Assembly: GCF_003583365.1 (NCBI RefSeq)
Contig: NZ_QXED01000011.1
Location: 62,001 to 126,000 of the forward strand
From: Fibrisoma montanum
Lineage (GTDB): Bacteria; Bacteroidota; Bacteroidia; Cytophagales; Spirosomataceae
Reading direction: 5' to 3'
DNA: 64,000 nucleotides
Position 1 is the stretch's first letter. Each line of letters opens with the position of its first letter. Below, one piece after another: positions 1 to 8,702 of the stretch. Position numbers and translations under genes: made by a program. Below the pieces are notes generated by a model. That model saw nothing but the letters and a program-made list of their open reading frames with translations. It ran no database searches and was not told the origin of the DNA.

Positions 1-185
1 AAGTCGGCAAATACCGAATCGGCCCAGCGGCTGGCCTGATCGGATAGTCGCAGAAACGTAGGAGGAGTGGGAGAAAGCTCACCGGAATCCGGGTCGCCGG
101 CTGGAGAAGAAACAGTCTGCGAATAACTTACGATGGAGAAAAGTAGGCCGAAAAAAGCAAATAATATCGATCGGCACCAGGCCAT
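1..185 (-). CDS. Exported protein, 5' end only (possibly GH3 family)
   Basis: The frame opens with ATG at 183-185 and runs off the left edge, so about 61 residues are visible. They begin with a hydrophobic signal peptide (MAWCRSILFAFFGLLFS...) ending near SYSQT, followed by a Pro/Ser/Thr-rich linker and then RWADSVFAD. A signal peptide, a short linker and a W-x-D-S-V-F stretch are what I would expect at the start of Bacteroidota GH3 beta-N-acetylglucosaminidases, just before the 'IGQLFMV' block. That block lies outside the window, so the family is a guess. Export to the envelope is well supported; function is not. Confidence 0.6.
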   Translation of the reverse strand, partial: MAWCRSILFAFFGLLFSIVSYSQTVSSPAGDPDSGELSPTPPTFLRLSDQASRWADSVFAD

Positions 186-210
186 ATTCAGAGCAATTTG
201 TAGTGAACGA

Positions 211-218
211 CAAAAGTA
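211..218 (-). promoter_or_regulatory. -7 promoter element candidate for the left-edge gene
   Basis: On the minus strand this reads TACTTTTG, an exact match to the Bacteroidota -7 consensus TAnnTTTG, 25 bases upstream of the ATG at 185. I do not see a TTG at the expected -33 spacing, so only half of the promoter is supported. Confidence 0.4.
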
Positions 219-253
219 CAAAAGTCCAGCCTGCTGACGACGACCGTTTATAC

Positions 254-287
254 AGAAAAACAGCAGGTCATATGTGGCCTGCTGTTT
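254..287 (-). terminator. Rho-independent terminator of the esterase gene
   Basis: A 10-bp perfect stem (258-267 with 278-287, AAACAGCAGG/CCTGCTGTTT) with a 10-base loop. Read on the minus strand it is followed by a run of T. It lies 20 bases beyond the stop codon of the 308-3313 gene. Confidence 0.8.
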
Positions 288-307
288 TGCTAATGGGTAT
301 CAGAACG

Positions 308-3300
308 TTATGGAAGGAGCTGCGGTTGCCGGATCAGCTTCTGCGAATGAACCGGCCGAACGCCATCCAGAATCTGAAGAATGTAAAACGCTTCGGCCGA
401 CTGCCCAATTTTAACGTGCAGCTGGCCGGCTTCCAGGCGCAGATCGCTGCCGGTGATTTCAGTACGTAGTCCGTTCAGCTGGGTCAGTACAACGCGCAGC
501 CGGCTGGTGGTTAGATTGGCCGGTACGCTGACGGTCACCTCATCGACGAATGGATTGGGCCATACCCGCCAGTTGCCTTCGGTTGCCACGGGTTGTCTGG
601 CCAGTTCGACGGCGGCTGTACGGGCCGAGGGCGAGTAAACCGGAAAGACGCCGTTCTGCAGAGTTACCTCTGATATGATGCCCTCGCCTGAATCGCCCTG
701 CCTGCGCACCGACAGCCGGTAGCGGCCGGGTTCCACACCGCCTACGCCGAGGCCGCTGGGATAAACGGCCAGTGGCGCGTAGTACCGGTACTGATTGTAG
801 CCGCTGTAGTCATTGCCGTTGGTGGCAGACCCCCAGTTCGTTTCGCTGAATGGCCCATCGAGCCGTTCGAGCCGCATCTCAACCGGAACAGTCGCATCGG
901 CCAGCAGTTGAAAGCCGTGGGTGGGCATATCGTATTTGTAGCCGACCGAGCGGATGGTCCAATCCGGTGCCGGATTGGACGTGACCGGCGGCTGAACGGG
1001 TGGGGCTGGCGGTGCCGGCTGCTGGGTTGGTGGCTGTACGGGCGATGTCGGCTGCTGCGTACCACTGATCACGGCGGCTTCGTGCACACCATCCTGGAGC
1101 GTAACTTCGGCCGATACACCAGTGCCGCTGTCGCCCTGCGACCGTACGGACAACCGGTAGCGACCTGCCTCAACCCCGCCAAATCCAATCACAGGTGGCA
1201 TGTAAAAGCGGTAATAGGTGTAGCCGCTATACTCCGTACTGGCCGTAGCGGGACCCCAGTTCGTTTCGTTGAATTGGCCATCCAGTCGTTCCAGCCGCAT
1301 TTCAACCGCGCCGGATGCGTCGGCCAGCAGTTGGAAGCCGTGCGAGATAGCGTCGTATTTGTAGCCGATCCGCCGAATCCGGCCGTCGGTGGGCGCAGGG
1401 TTGGTAACTACGGGCGGGGTTGGGGGTTGCGGGGTTGTAGGCTGCGGGGGCGTTGGCTGTACCGGAGCGGGTGCAGGCGCGGGTGGCGTAGGAGCCGGGG
1501 CGGGACCTGGCTGGACGTTATCACCGGCTGTGTAGGTAGTGAACTTACCATTCAGCAGCGTTACGTCGCTCCAGACGCCCTCGCCGGCATCGCCCTGCCG
1601 ACGTACCGACAGCCGATAGCGACCGGGTTCGACACCGCCTACACCTGCCGCGATGGGTGGGTAGAAACGGTAGTGGGTAAATCCGGCAAAATCAGCACTG
1701 GCCATTGGAGCACCCCAGTTGGTTTCTCCGCCGAACGAACCACCATCGATCCGTTGCAGACGAACCTCGACTGGGCCGGTTGCGTTGACCAGCAACTGAA
1801 ACCCGTGCGAAACAGCGTCGTACTTGTAGCCAATCATGCGAATCGCTTCGGTAGGTGTACCGCCGTTCTCGCTTGGCTGTGTGGGCTGCGTCGGGTTGGA
1901 GGGTGTCTGTACCGGACCGTTGCCGACGTGAAAGAGATCGCTGGGCGTGCCCGTGAAAGCCGGCTGGGTCGAGGTGACGCGAACGCGGTAGTTGCCGGGA
2001 GCGAGCGAACCCGGCAGCGTTACCTGGAGTGGATTGCCCGTTCCGGTGCCGAGTTCGCTGACAACCCCGCCGTCGCTGTTCAGGACCTGCACCCTGAACT
2101 GGTTACCGCCTTCAAACGGCCCATTCTTCACGTAAGGTACGTAAATCACCTGGCCGGCATTGACGCTGGCGGGCAGCACATAACCGGTCGTGATAGCGGG
2201 TCGGTCGCCCGATGGACTGAGCGGCTGCGAACGGCTGAAAAAATCACCGTTGAGGCTCTGGTCCCACAAATCGGTCAGGCGGGGCAGACCGGCACCCATG
2301 AAGTGTACGTCGTCGGGACGGTTGTCGGCACCCGTCAGTTGGTCCGTGCTGGGACCGGCAAATACGTTAGGCACTTCATTGGACAGGCGATTCTGGGCGT
2401 TGATGATGTTGCCGTCCGTGCGTCCCTGCACGTAGGTGGCCCGGGATACGACCCAGGCCAGTGAACCGTAGTTGGTTTGCTGGCGGCTTTTATTGATGAG
2501 GAACAGAATGTTGTCGAAGTACCGCTGCGGGTCGTTGCCTACGTCGCCTTCGCCCTGGTGCCACAGAACCGACCGCAGACCGGTCCGGCTGGCGTAGTGC
2601 AGCAGAGCCGCGCCCAATCGGCGATAGGGAAACAGGTTCTGCGCGTATTCGGGTGCGTTTTCGGCCGACCGGCGCCACTGCTCGCTGGACGTACCGGGCT
2701 GGGCAGCGCCGAGAAAGAGGATGGGTACGTTCAGCCGGCCGGCGAGCTTATCGCCCAGCATACCCCAGATATGCATAGGATTCGACGGGCCAATGCTGCG
2801 GCCACCGTCGGCATGGCTGAAGGCCACCGGTAGGAGTTGTTCGTTAAGATTATCGTCTTTGAAATCGAGGCAGGAAACGCGGTCGTCGAAGGCCCCGGTC
2901 GTGTTGTCGTTGCCAAACGCGTTCGATTGCCCCGACACAATGAAAACCTCGCCAATGCCAACCCGACTGACGCCGGCGCTGGCCAGTACGTTGTTGTCGG
3001 CTAAGGCCCGTACTTCGAGCTGGTACCACCCGCCCCGGCCGGGGATGGTGCCGCTGAACGCTTTGTTGGGAGAGATTAGGTTGATGGCGGTCCAGTCGGT
3101 GGGACTGCCCTGGCCGGCGGTGATGGGAACGAGCCGGGCTTCGATGCGGGAGGTACCGGCGGGGGCCTGACCGGCAACCCAGACGGTGCCCTGGTTGGCC
3201 TGGTTTCGCTGGTAAACGATGCGTGATTGAGGAGAGGAGAGAGTAAGCTGAGCCAACGCAAAGCCAGTGCTGATTCCCCATAAAAGGAAAGTCCAGATGA

Positions 3301-3313
3301 GAAGTTTTCTCAT
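308..3313 (-). CDS. T9SS-secreted SGNH/sialate O-acetylesterase-like protein with three repeats
   Basis: 1001 residues. A signal peptide (MRKLLIWTFLLWGISTGFALAQ) is followed by a short beta region and then an SGNH-type esterase domain: GQSNA (nucleophile Ser) near residue 130, WHQGEGD near 250 and DDVHF (catalytic Asp/His) near 335. These match the sialate O-acetylesterase/CE6-like (SASA) family, which removes acetyl groups from sugars. About 95-residue repeats follow, each starting IGYKYD or VGYKYD...HGFQLL and ending GRYRLSVR..GD, joined by Pro/Thr/Gln-rich linkers. There are three copies. The C-terminus has a type A T9SS sorting domain (WRVWPNPFVDEVTV...YILQI). The protein is therefore exported and probably attached at the cell surface. 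The repeats may bind carbohydrate; I do not recognise their family. The gene has its own promoter (3521-3550) and terminator. Confidence 0.85.
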   Translation of the reverse strand: MRKLLIWTFLLWGISTGFALAQLTLSSPQSRIVYQRNQANQGTVWVAGQAPAGTSRIEARLVPITAGQGSPTDWTAINLISPNKAFSGTIPGRGGWYQLEVRALADNNVLASAGVSRVGIGEVFIVSGQSNAFGNDNTTGAFDDRVSCLDFKDDNLNEQLLPVAFSHADGGRSIGPSNPMHIWGMLGDKLAGRLNVPILFLGAAQPGTSSEQWRRSAENAPEYAQNLFPYRRLGAALLHYASRTGLRSVLWHQGEGDVGNDPQRYFDNILFLINKSRQQTNYGSLAWVVSRATYVQGRTDGNIINAQNRLSNEVPNVFAGPSTDQLTGADNRPDDVHFMGAGLPRLTDLWDQSLNGDFFSRSQPLSPSGDRPAITTGYVLPASVNAGQVIYVPYVKNGPFEGGNQFRVQVLNSDGGVVSELGTGTGNPLQVTLPGSLAPGNYRVRVTSTQPAFTGTPSDLFHVGNGPVQTPSNPTQPTQPSENGGTPTEAIRMIGYKYDAVSHGFQLLVNATGPVEVRLQRIDGGSFGGETNWGAPMASADFAGFTHYRFYPPIAAGVGGVEPGRYRLSVRRQGDAGEGVWSDVTLLNGKFTTYTAGDNVQPGPAPAPTPPAPAPAPVQPTPPQPTTPQPPTPPVVTNPAPTDGRIRRIGYKYDAISHGFQLLADASGAVEMRLERLDGQFNETNWGPATASTEYSGYTYYRFYMPPVIGFGGVEAGRYRLSVRSQGDSGTGVSAEVTLQDGVHEAAVISGTQQPTSPVQPPTQQPAPPAPPVQPPVTSNPAPDWTIRSVGYKYDMPTHGFQLLADATVPVEMRLERLDGPFSETNWGSATNGNDYSGYNQYRYYAPLAVYPSGLGVGGVEPGRYRLSVRRQGDSGEGIISEVTLQNGVFPVYSPSARTAAVELARQPVATEGNWRVWPNPFVDEVTVSVPANLTTSRLRVVLTQLNGLRTEITGSDLRLEAGQLHVKIGQSAEAFYILQILDGVRPVHSQKLIRQPQLLP

Positions 3314-3520
3314 AAATCAGGTAGTATAGTTGAAAAAAGCACGGTAAACCCACCCGAACTGTTTGCACAATTCGCTACAACCAGGCGGTATGTTAGCATG
3401 GTAGATTCAGCCTGCGTGGGCTGAACCAAGTGTGGGAGTTACTACGAATTGCTGAACATAATAAACACAAAACCCAGCCCGCGGAACCAACTTTATGAAC
3501 ACCAGAAAGCAATTCGTTGA

Positions 3521-3550
3521 CAAATATAGGCGCAAAACCAGAAAGGCAAA
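3521..3550 (-). promoter_or_regulatory. Bacteroidota-type promoter for the esterase gene
   Basis: On the minus strand, TTTG (3547-3550), an 18-base spacer and TATATTTG (3521-3528) match the -33/-7 consensus TTG-N17-23-TAnnTTTG used by the Bacteroidota primary sigma factor. Transcription would start near 3515, about 200 bases before the ATG at 3313. Confidence 0.6.
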
Positions 3551-3696
3551 TTTTATTTTGATTAAATTGATATTATTAAAAAATATTTTGCCGAATGAAG
3601 TTTAGTCAATATTTAATTTTAAATCCTATAATGTTTATATGGATAAAAGACAACTAATTGAGGCATGATTTGTACATAATCCGTTGATTAAGCGGT

Positions 3697-3727
3697 AAAA
3701 AATAGCCGGCTCTGCCAGAGCCGGCTA
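3697..3727 (-). terminator. Rho-independent terminator of the PLP-enzyme gene
   Basis: A perfect 12-bp inverted repeat (3703-3714 with 3716-3727, TAGCCGGCTCTG/CAGAGCCGGCTA). On the minus strand it is followed by six T. It lies 113 bases beyond the stop at 3840. Confidence 0.85.
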
Positions 3728-3839
3728 AGGGGCTTTCATGAGAAAAGTACAATTAATTTTATGTGGACAAGCGTATGGTTAGTCCACTGGATTACGTGGC
3801 GAATTGAACTATCCATACACAGGTGTAAGCCTGAAACTG

Positions 3840-5024
3840 TTATAATGGAACGCCATCGAGGGCTTGGTTCAGATCCGCCAGCAGCACGTCCGGATCCTCC
3901 AGGCCGATGTAGAGCCGAACCAGATTGAAGTCAGAGCGGGTTGGCGGATTGGGCTCCTGCGAGGCTTCGTCGGATAAGGCGAACCCGACACTGGCCGGAA
4001 ACACCAGTGATTCGTGACCACCCCACGAAACCCCCAGAATAAAACGCCTGAGTGAGTCGGCAAACGTATCTACCGCTTTGATCTGGTCGGTGTTGAGCGA
4101 GAAGGTCAGTAAGCCCCCGCAGCCGCTCATCTGCCGACGCGCCAGTGCATGCTGTGGATGCGTCTCGGAGAAAGGGTAGTACACCCGCCGGACCGCCGGA
4201 TGGCTTTCCAATAAGGCAACGATCTGCCGGGCGCTCTGGCTGCTTCGTTCGAGACGCAGCGGCAGGGTACGTAACCCACGGATCATCAGCCAGGCGTTCT
4301 GCGGAGAGATGATACCGCCGAGCGTCATGTATTCACCGTAAAAAATCTTGTTGATCATCGCCTTCGACCCGCAGAGGACCCCGGCTACTAGGTCGGAATG
4401 CCCCCCGATGTACTTCGACGCCGAGTGGAGGGAAATGTCGATGCCCAGCTCAATGGGGCGCTGGTACAAAGGGGTACTGTAACTGTTGTCGATCATCGTC
4501 ACGATGCCCCGCAACCGGGCGATCTGCGCCACGGCCGCGATATCCTGCAGTTCGAACGTAAAGGAATTGGGCGATTCGAGGTAGATGACTTTGGTGTTGG
4601 TCTGGATGGCCCGCTCAAAGTTGGCGGGGTCGGTGCCGTCAACGAACGTAGTGGTGACGCCGAAGCGGGGCAGGTAATCACGCATGAGCCGTTCAGTCCA
4701 ACTGTACGGTTTGGCAACGGAAACGATGTGATCGCCCTGCGCTACGTTGGCCAGCACCGCCGACCCGATCGCGGCACTACCGCTGGCCAGCACCAGCGCG
4801 TCTTCGGCTCCTTCAAGAGCGGCCAGTTTCTGGCGTAAAATCTTGACGGTTGGGTTGTTGCCACGCGTGTAAAAATGCCGGTCGTGTTCATACTGAAGGT
4901 CGGCTCGCATGGCCGCTACGTTCGGAAACGTGAAATTACTCGTCTGGATGATGGGCGGGGCAACGGCGTTGAAATACTGGTCGCGGTCTTCGCCCAGCTC
5001 GTTCAGAATGTAGGATACGTCCAT
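3840..5024 (-). CDS. Trans-sulfuration family PLP-dependent lyase
   Basis: 394 residues, the normal length for the Cys/Met-metabolism PLP family (cystathionine gamma-synthase, cystathionine beta/gamma-lyase, methionine gamma-lyase). The Schiff-base lysine is K204 in SASKYIGGHSD. The cofactor-anchoring YTRGNNPT motif sits near residue 52 and the ASGSAAI block near 80. The family's members cannot be told apart safely by eye; a C-S lyase acting on cystathionine, cysteine or methionine is the best reading. The APC permease gene lies 33 bases upstream on the same strand, so the pair is probably an operon that imports and breaks down an amino acid. Confidence 0.85.
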   Translation of the reverse strand: MDVSYILNELGEDRDQYFNAVAPPIIQTSNFTFPNVAAMRADLQYEHDRHFYTRGNNPTVKILRQKLAALEGAEDALVLASGSAAIGSAVLANVAQGDHIVSVAKPYSWTERLMRDYLPRFGVTTTFVDGTDPANFERAIQTNTKVIYLESPNSFTFELQDIAAVAQIARLRGIVTMIDNSYSTPLYQRPIELGIDISLHSASKYIGGHSDLVAGVLCGSKAMINKIFYGEYMTLGGIISPQNAWLMIRGLRTLPLRLERSSQSARQIVALLESHPAVRRVYYPFSETHPQHALARRQMSGCGGLLTFSLNTDQIKAVDTFADSLRRFILGVSWGGHESLVFPASVGFALSDEASQEPNPPTRSDFNLVRLYIGLEDPDVLLADLNQALDGVPL

Positions 5025-5057
5025 TGTTACGTGTTAGGGTTCACCGGGGCATTCCGG

Positions 5058-6431
5058 TTAAACCAAGCGTTTTAAAAGGTAATACAGTGGCCAGCCGCTC
5101 AGAAACAATCCCCAGCCAATGGCCGCCGGACCGGGGTCATTCAGAACGACGTTGATGGAAACAATGATCAGGAAGCCGATGAAGAGCAGGGGCAGCCACG
5201 GATACGCCCAGACCCGGTAACCCGTGAACGGATCATTGCCTTTTACCCGACGGCGAAAGACAAACAACGTAGCGGCTGCACTGGCCAGCGCAATCGTGTC
5301 GATCGACATGACGTAGCTGACAATCTTTTCGAACGTGCCGAGGAAGAACAACGACAGCAGCATGATAACCACCAGGAAGGTCAGCGCAAACTCCTGCGTC
5401 TGGGTACGGGTGTTGACCCGCTTGAAGATGGGTGGCAGCACACCGTCGTCGGCCATGGCGTAATAAACCCGGGGTAGGGAAAGCAGGCTCGCATTCAGGT
5501 AGCCCAGCACGGAAATGAAAATGGCGATCGAGAACAGCACAAAACCCCAGTCGCCGAACAGCGCCCGGGCCAGATCAGCCGCGATCAGCGTCGATCCCGC
5601 CAGCCCGTCGAACCCCAGCTGCCGGAAGTACGCATAATTCAGGCTCAGGTACAGGGCCATGATCAGCACCATGCCGCCGATAACACCCCGGGGGGCGTTG
5701 CGGGTTGGCTGTTTGATGTCGGCCCCAAAATTCAGCACCTGCTGATAACCGCCGTAGGTGTAAAAGACGGCGATGAGGCTTACAAAAAAGGCCGTGCCAA
5801 CGCTCGAAGGCGTAGTGAGGGTTGAAGACGTAGGGCCGGAAAGCAGCGTCGGCGTTATGAACACGCCCGCGCAGAGAATCAGCATCAGCACCACCTTCAG
5901 GCCGCTCAGCAGGTTCTGAGTACGTGCCCCCGACCGAATCCCGAGCAGGTTAATGACGTAGAAAAGCAGGACGGTGGCAATGGCGGTGCCGCGAATACCA
6001 ACGGGACCATGGAGCGTATCGGGCAGGAGCGGGTTGATGTATTCGGCGCCGATCAGAGCCACGCCAATGTTGCCGGCCCCGTAGGTCAGCACGATGACCC
6101 AGTTCAGCATGAACGCAAAAACCGGATGGAAGGCCTCGGAAATGAGTTTGTAGAACCCACCCGCTACGGGGTACCGCGAACCGATCTCGGCATACGTGAG
6201 CGCTCCGCAGAGGCTGACCAGTCCGCCCGCGATCCAGGCCGCGAAAAAAACGCCGGGGCTCTGAGCCGACTGCGCGACCAGGGTGGGGGTGCGAAAAATA
6301 CCAATACCGATGACCAGGCTAACGACAATCATCGTCAGGTCGAAGGCCGAAAGTTTCGGTTGGATGGTAACCCCGGCTTCCTTACTTTTCTCCCCGGTTG
6401 ATTGCCCACGTTCATGACTGCTTACATTCAT
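5058..6431 (-). CDS. APC family amino acid permease
   Basis: 457 residues with about 12 hydrophobic segments starting at LSAFDLTMIVVSLVIGIGIF. The GIGIFR motif in the first membrane segment is typical of the amino acid/polyamine/organocation (APC) superfamily. It is an inner-membrane carrier for an amino acid or amine; the substrate cannot be read from sequence. It precedes the PLP lyase gene in a likely operon. The ATG at 6431 lies inside the start of the divergent DUF1345 gene, so the two 5' ends overlap by 18 bases. I see no later ATG that would keep the first membrane segment. Confidence 0.85.
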   Translation of the reverse strand: MNVSSHERGQSTGEKSKEAGVTIQPKLSAFDLTMIVVSLVIGIGIFRTPTLVAQSAQSPGVFFAAWIAGGLVSLCGALTYAEIGSRYPVAGGFYKLISEAFHPVFAFMLNWVIVLTYGAGNIGVALIGAEYINPLLPDTLHGPVGIRGTAIATVLLFYVINLLGIRSGARTQNLLSGLKVVLMLILCAGVFITPTLLSGPTSSTLTTPSSVGTAFFVSLIAVFYTYGGYQQVLNFGADIKQPTRNAPRGVIGGMVLIMALYLSLNYAYFRQLGFDGLAGSTLIAADLARALFGDWGFVLFSIAIFISVLGYLNASLLSLPRVYYAMADDGVLPPIFKRVNTRTQTQEFALTFLVVIMLLSLFFLGTFEKIVSYVMSIDTIALASAAATLFVFRRRVKGNDPFTGYRVWAYPWLPLLFIGFLIIVSINVVLNDPGPAAIGWGLFLSGWPLYYLLKRLV

Positions 6432-7073
6432 CGGATAAGTCGTTTAGATGCTCACCATCGGTTGCTGATTGCGCTGGGCGTTATGCTGCTGGTACTGGCG
6501 TTTCTGCCCGACACGTTGAACTGGCCCGACCGCATTACCATCCTGTGGGTGTCGTATGCCAGCACGGTACTCAGCCTGATGTGGACATCCATCCTGAATG
6601 CGCATCCCCGCGAATTACCGAAATTATCCCGGATTCAGGATTCGAGTCGCACCTTCATTTTTCTTTTTATTGTTTTTGCCGCCGTAGCGAGCTTATCAGC
6701 GGTGGTTGCGTTACTGAACGCGATGAACGATCGGCACCGGGGAGAGCATAGTCTGCTGGCGTTACTGGCCGTGGTTTGTTCCTGGAGTCTGGTGCATACT
6801 GTGTTCACCCTCCGGTATGCCCACCTGTACTATGGCGACAGTCCTCATCTGGCCAAACCCGTCGGTGGGCTGGATTTTCCGCGGGAGCCGGAACCCGACT
6901 ATCTGGACTTCGCGTATTTCGCCTTTGTCATCGGCATGACCAGCCAGGTATCCGACGTACAGATTACCTCCCGCCCGATGCGTCGTACGGCCCTGCTGCA
7001 CGGGGTACTGTCGTTTGGTTTCAATACCGTGATTATAGCTTTGAGTATCAACGCTCTGGCCGGGGTTCTTTGA
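6414..7073 (+). CDS. DUF1345 family membrane protein
   Basis: 219 residues from the ATG at 6414 (MTAYIHRISRLDAHHRL). An in-frame TTG at 6402 is possible but less likely. Several membrane segments, the motif HTVFTLRYAHLYY near the middle, and DYLDFAYFAFVIGMTSQVSDV near the end are hallmarks of DUF1345, a family of inner-membrane proteins of unknown function. It is divergent from the APC permease with overlapping 5' ends, so the promoters of both genes must lie inside each other's coding region. Confidence 0.85.
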   Translation: MTAYIHRISRLDAHHRLLIALGVMLLVLAFLPDTLNWPDRITILWVSYASTVLSLMWTSILNAHPRELPKLSRIQDSSRTFIFLFIVFAAVASLSAVVALLNAMNDRHRGEHSLLALLAVVCSWSLVHTVFTLRYAHLYYGDSPHLAKPVGGLDFPREPEPDYLDFAYFAFVIGMTSQVSDVQITSRPMRRTALLHGVLSFGFNTVIIALSINALAGVL

Positions 7074-7084
7074 CCAGAAAGGTA

Positions 7085-7261
7085 CTAGCGCCGGCCCGAC
7101 CGGCCTTTTTCGGTATTGGCTTTGGCCTGCTGTTCCTTCTCATACTCGTCGCGCTGGCGCTTGTCGGCCAGCAGATTCCGGTACAGTCCGTTAAGTACGT
7201 AAAGGTCGTCCACTTCGTCGATCAGGCGGTGGAGTTGTTCGCGAACCTGGTTAATATTCAT
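7085..7261 (-). CDS. Small charged protein, 58 residues
   Basis: The ATG at 7259-7261 opens a 58-codon frame ending TAG at 7085, in the gap between the convergent DUF1345 gene and the SpmAB-like gene. The product starts MNINQVREQLHRLIDEVDDL, is rich in charged residues (about 40 percent D/E/K/R), and is probably a helix or coiled coil. The last 20 residues are basic and Gln-rich (DEYEKEQQAKANTEKGRSGR). I recognise no family. Codon use resembles the neighbours, which favours a real gene. Confidence 0.55.
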   Translation of the reverse strand: MNINQVREQLHRLIDEVDDLYVLNGLYRNLLADKRQRDEYEKEQQAKANTEKGRSGRR

Positions 7262-7335
7262 GGCTGGGGTGCGTCTTTAGTTGTCTGGATACAATTTGTC
7301 GTCCAACCGGATTGTTTGGAAAACGACCGGCTGAG

Positions 7336-8571
7336 TTAGTGAAAGAACAGGTAACCCAGGGCAATGCCCGCCACTACGCCGATCAGGTCGGCGAACAGGC
7401 CATACGGGATGGCGTAGCGGGTGTTTTTGATGCCGACCGAGCCGAAATACAGCGCCACGATGTAGAACGTTGTGTCGGCCGACCCCTGAAAAATGCAGAC
7501 GAGCCGCCCTACAAACGAGTCGGGACCAAACTGTTTCATGGCGTCGATCATGAGCGCCCGGGCACCCGAACCGCTGAGGGGTTTCATCAGCGCAACGGGC
7601 AGAGCATCCGTAAAATCGGTGTTAACGCCCGTCAGGCCGATCACGTACTTCATGCCGTCGACAAGGTAATCCATCGCGCCGGCGTTCCGGAAGGCGCTGA
7701 TGGCGACCAGCATCCCCACCAGGTACGGTATGATTCGGACAGACGTGTCGAACCCGCCCTTCGCGCCTTCGATGAACGTACTGAAGATGTCTACTTTTCG
7801 GAGCAGCGCCCCGGCCAGAAACGAAACAATGATCGAAAACAGCAGTACGTTACCGACCACTTTCGAAACGGCTTCGACCTCTTCCTTAGGTCGGCCGCTC
7901 AGGGCCCAGAGCGCCAGGACAATCAGGGCGGTAATGCCCCCCAGCCAGCCGATTACAGTTCCGTTCAGCAGGTTGATGCGTTGCCGAATGGCCACCGTGA
8001 TCATCGACACTACGGTTGTCACGTACGTACCGATGACGCAGGGAATAAAGATGTCAGCGGGGTTCTGCGCCCCCAGAATCGCCCGCTGCGCCATGATGCT
8101 GAGTGGGATGATCGTCAGGCCGGAGGTGTGCAGAACCAGAAACATGATCTGCGCGTTTGAGGCCGAGTCTTTGTTGGGGTTCAGGCTTTGCAGACTTTCC
8201 ATTGCCCGCAGGCCAAAGGGCGTAGCGGCATTGTCGAGGCCGAGCATATTGGCCGAGAAGTTCATGATCATCTGGCCGTTGGCAGGGTGGTCCTTAGGAA
8301 CCTCGGGAAACAGCTTGTTGAAAAAAGGACCGATGATCCGGGCAATGAAGTTGATGGCTCCGGCTTTCTCGCCAATGTTGAGCAGGCCCAGAAAGAACGT
8401 CATCACGCCCGCCAGCGGCAGCGCAATGTCGATGACGGCCACTTTTGCCGAATCGAACAGACCCTCAACAATGGTTTTGAAGATTTCGGTGTCGCCGAAG
8501 ACGATGAGTTTAATGAGCGCAACAACGAAGGCAACAAGGAAGAAAGCAACCCAGATGTAGTTTAAGGCCAT
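7336..8571 (-). CDS. Fused SpmA/SpmB-like nucleoside recognition domain protein
   Basis: 411 residues, all membrane-like. The N-terminal half carries NMLGLDNAATPFGL near residue 112 (SpmA type). The C-terminal half carries KPLSGSGARALM near 328 and GSADTTFYI near 365 (SpmB type). In Bacillus, SpmA and SpmB are separate spore maturation proteins. In non-sporulating Bacteroidota the two are commonly fused as 'nucleoside recognition domain' proteins of unknown transport role. The gene stands alone, divergent from the dipeptidase gene. Confidence 0.85.
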   Translation of the reverse strand: MALNYIWVAFFLVAFVVALIKLIVFGDTEIFKTIVEGLFDSAKVAVIDIALPLAGVMTFFLGLLNIGEKAGAINFIARIIGPFFNKLFPEVPKDHPANGQMIMNFSANMLGLDNAATPFGLRAMESLQSLNPNKDSASNAQIMFLVLHTSGLTIIPLSIMAQRAILGAQNPADIFIPCVIGTYVTTVVSMITVAIRQRINLLNGTVIGWLGGITALIVLALWALSGRPKEEVEAVSKVVGNVLLFSIIVSFLAGALLRKVDIFSTFIEGAKGGFDTSVRIIPYLVGMLVAISAFRNAGAMDYLVDGMKYVIGLTGVNTDFTDALPVALMKPLSGSGARALMIDAMKQFGPDSFVGRLVCIFQGSADTTFYIVALYFGSVGIKNTRYAIPYGLFADLIGVVAGIALGYLFFH

Positions 8572-8702
8572 TAAAAGGAGGGAGAGTGAATGAGCGAAAG
8601 AGCTCTTCTCTTCGCTTGTTCATCCTGTATGTTTAGTTATAAATGCCGTAAGTTTACACCATTGTTCAGCATAAATCAACATACACTATTACCCTCTGGT
8701 CC

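Larger units (their letters stand above)
3314..3839. other. 526-base intergenic region
   Basis: No gene seen. It holds the terminator of the PLP-enzyme gene (3697-3727) and a promoter for the esterase gene (3521-3550), which implies a leader of about 200 bases. A short hairpin (3406-3412 with 3419-3425) lies within that leader. The stretch around 3540-3700 is strongly AT-rich. Confidence 0.6.

Noticed and set aside
203-469. 88-residue plus-strand frame
   Set aside because: It runs through a terminator and the 3' end of the esterase gene, and shows no motif.
950-1900. Regular repeats that could suggest a CRISPR array
   Set aside because: The units are about 300 bases or more, in frame, and encode protein domains. 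No short repeat-spacer pattern is present here or elsewhere in the window.
908-2464. Long plus-strand frame opposite the esterase
   Set aside because: It is antisense to the repeat region of a gene with clear domains, signal peptide and sorting signal. Its product is Arg/Gly/Cys-rich with no motif.
7312-8565. Plus-strand frames opposite the SpmAB-like gene
   Set aside because: Their products are rich in Arg, Gln and Met in no known pattern, while the minus strand encodes a well-formed membrane protein.
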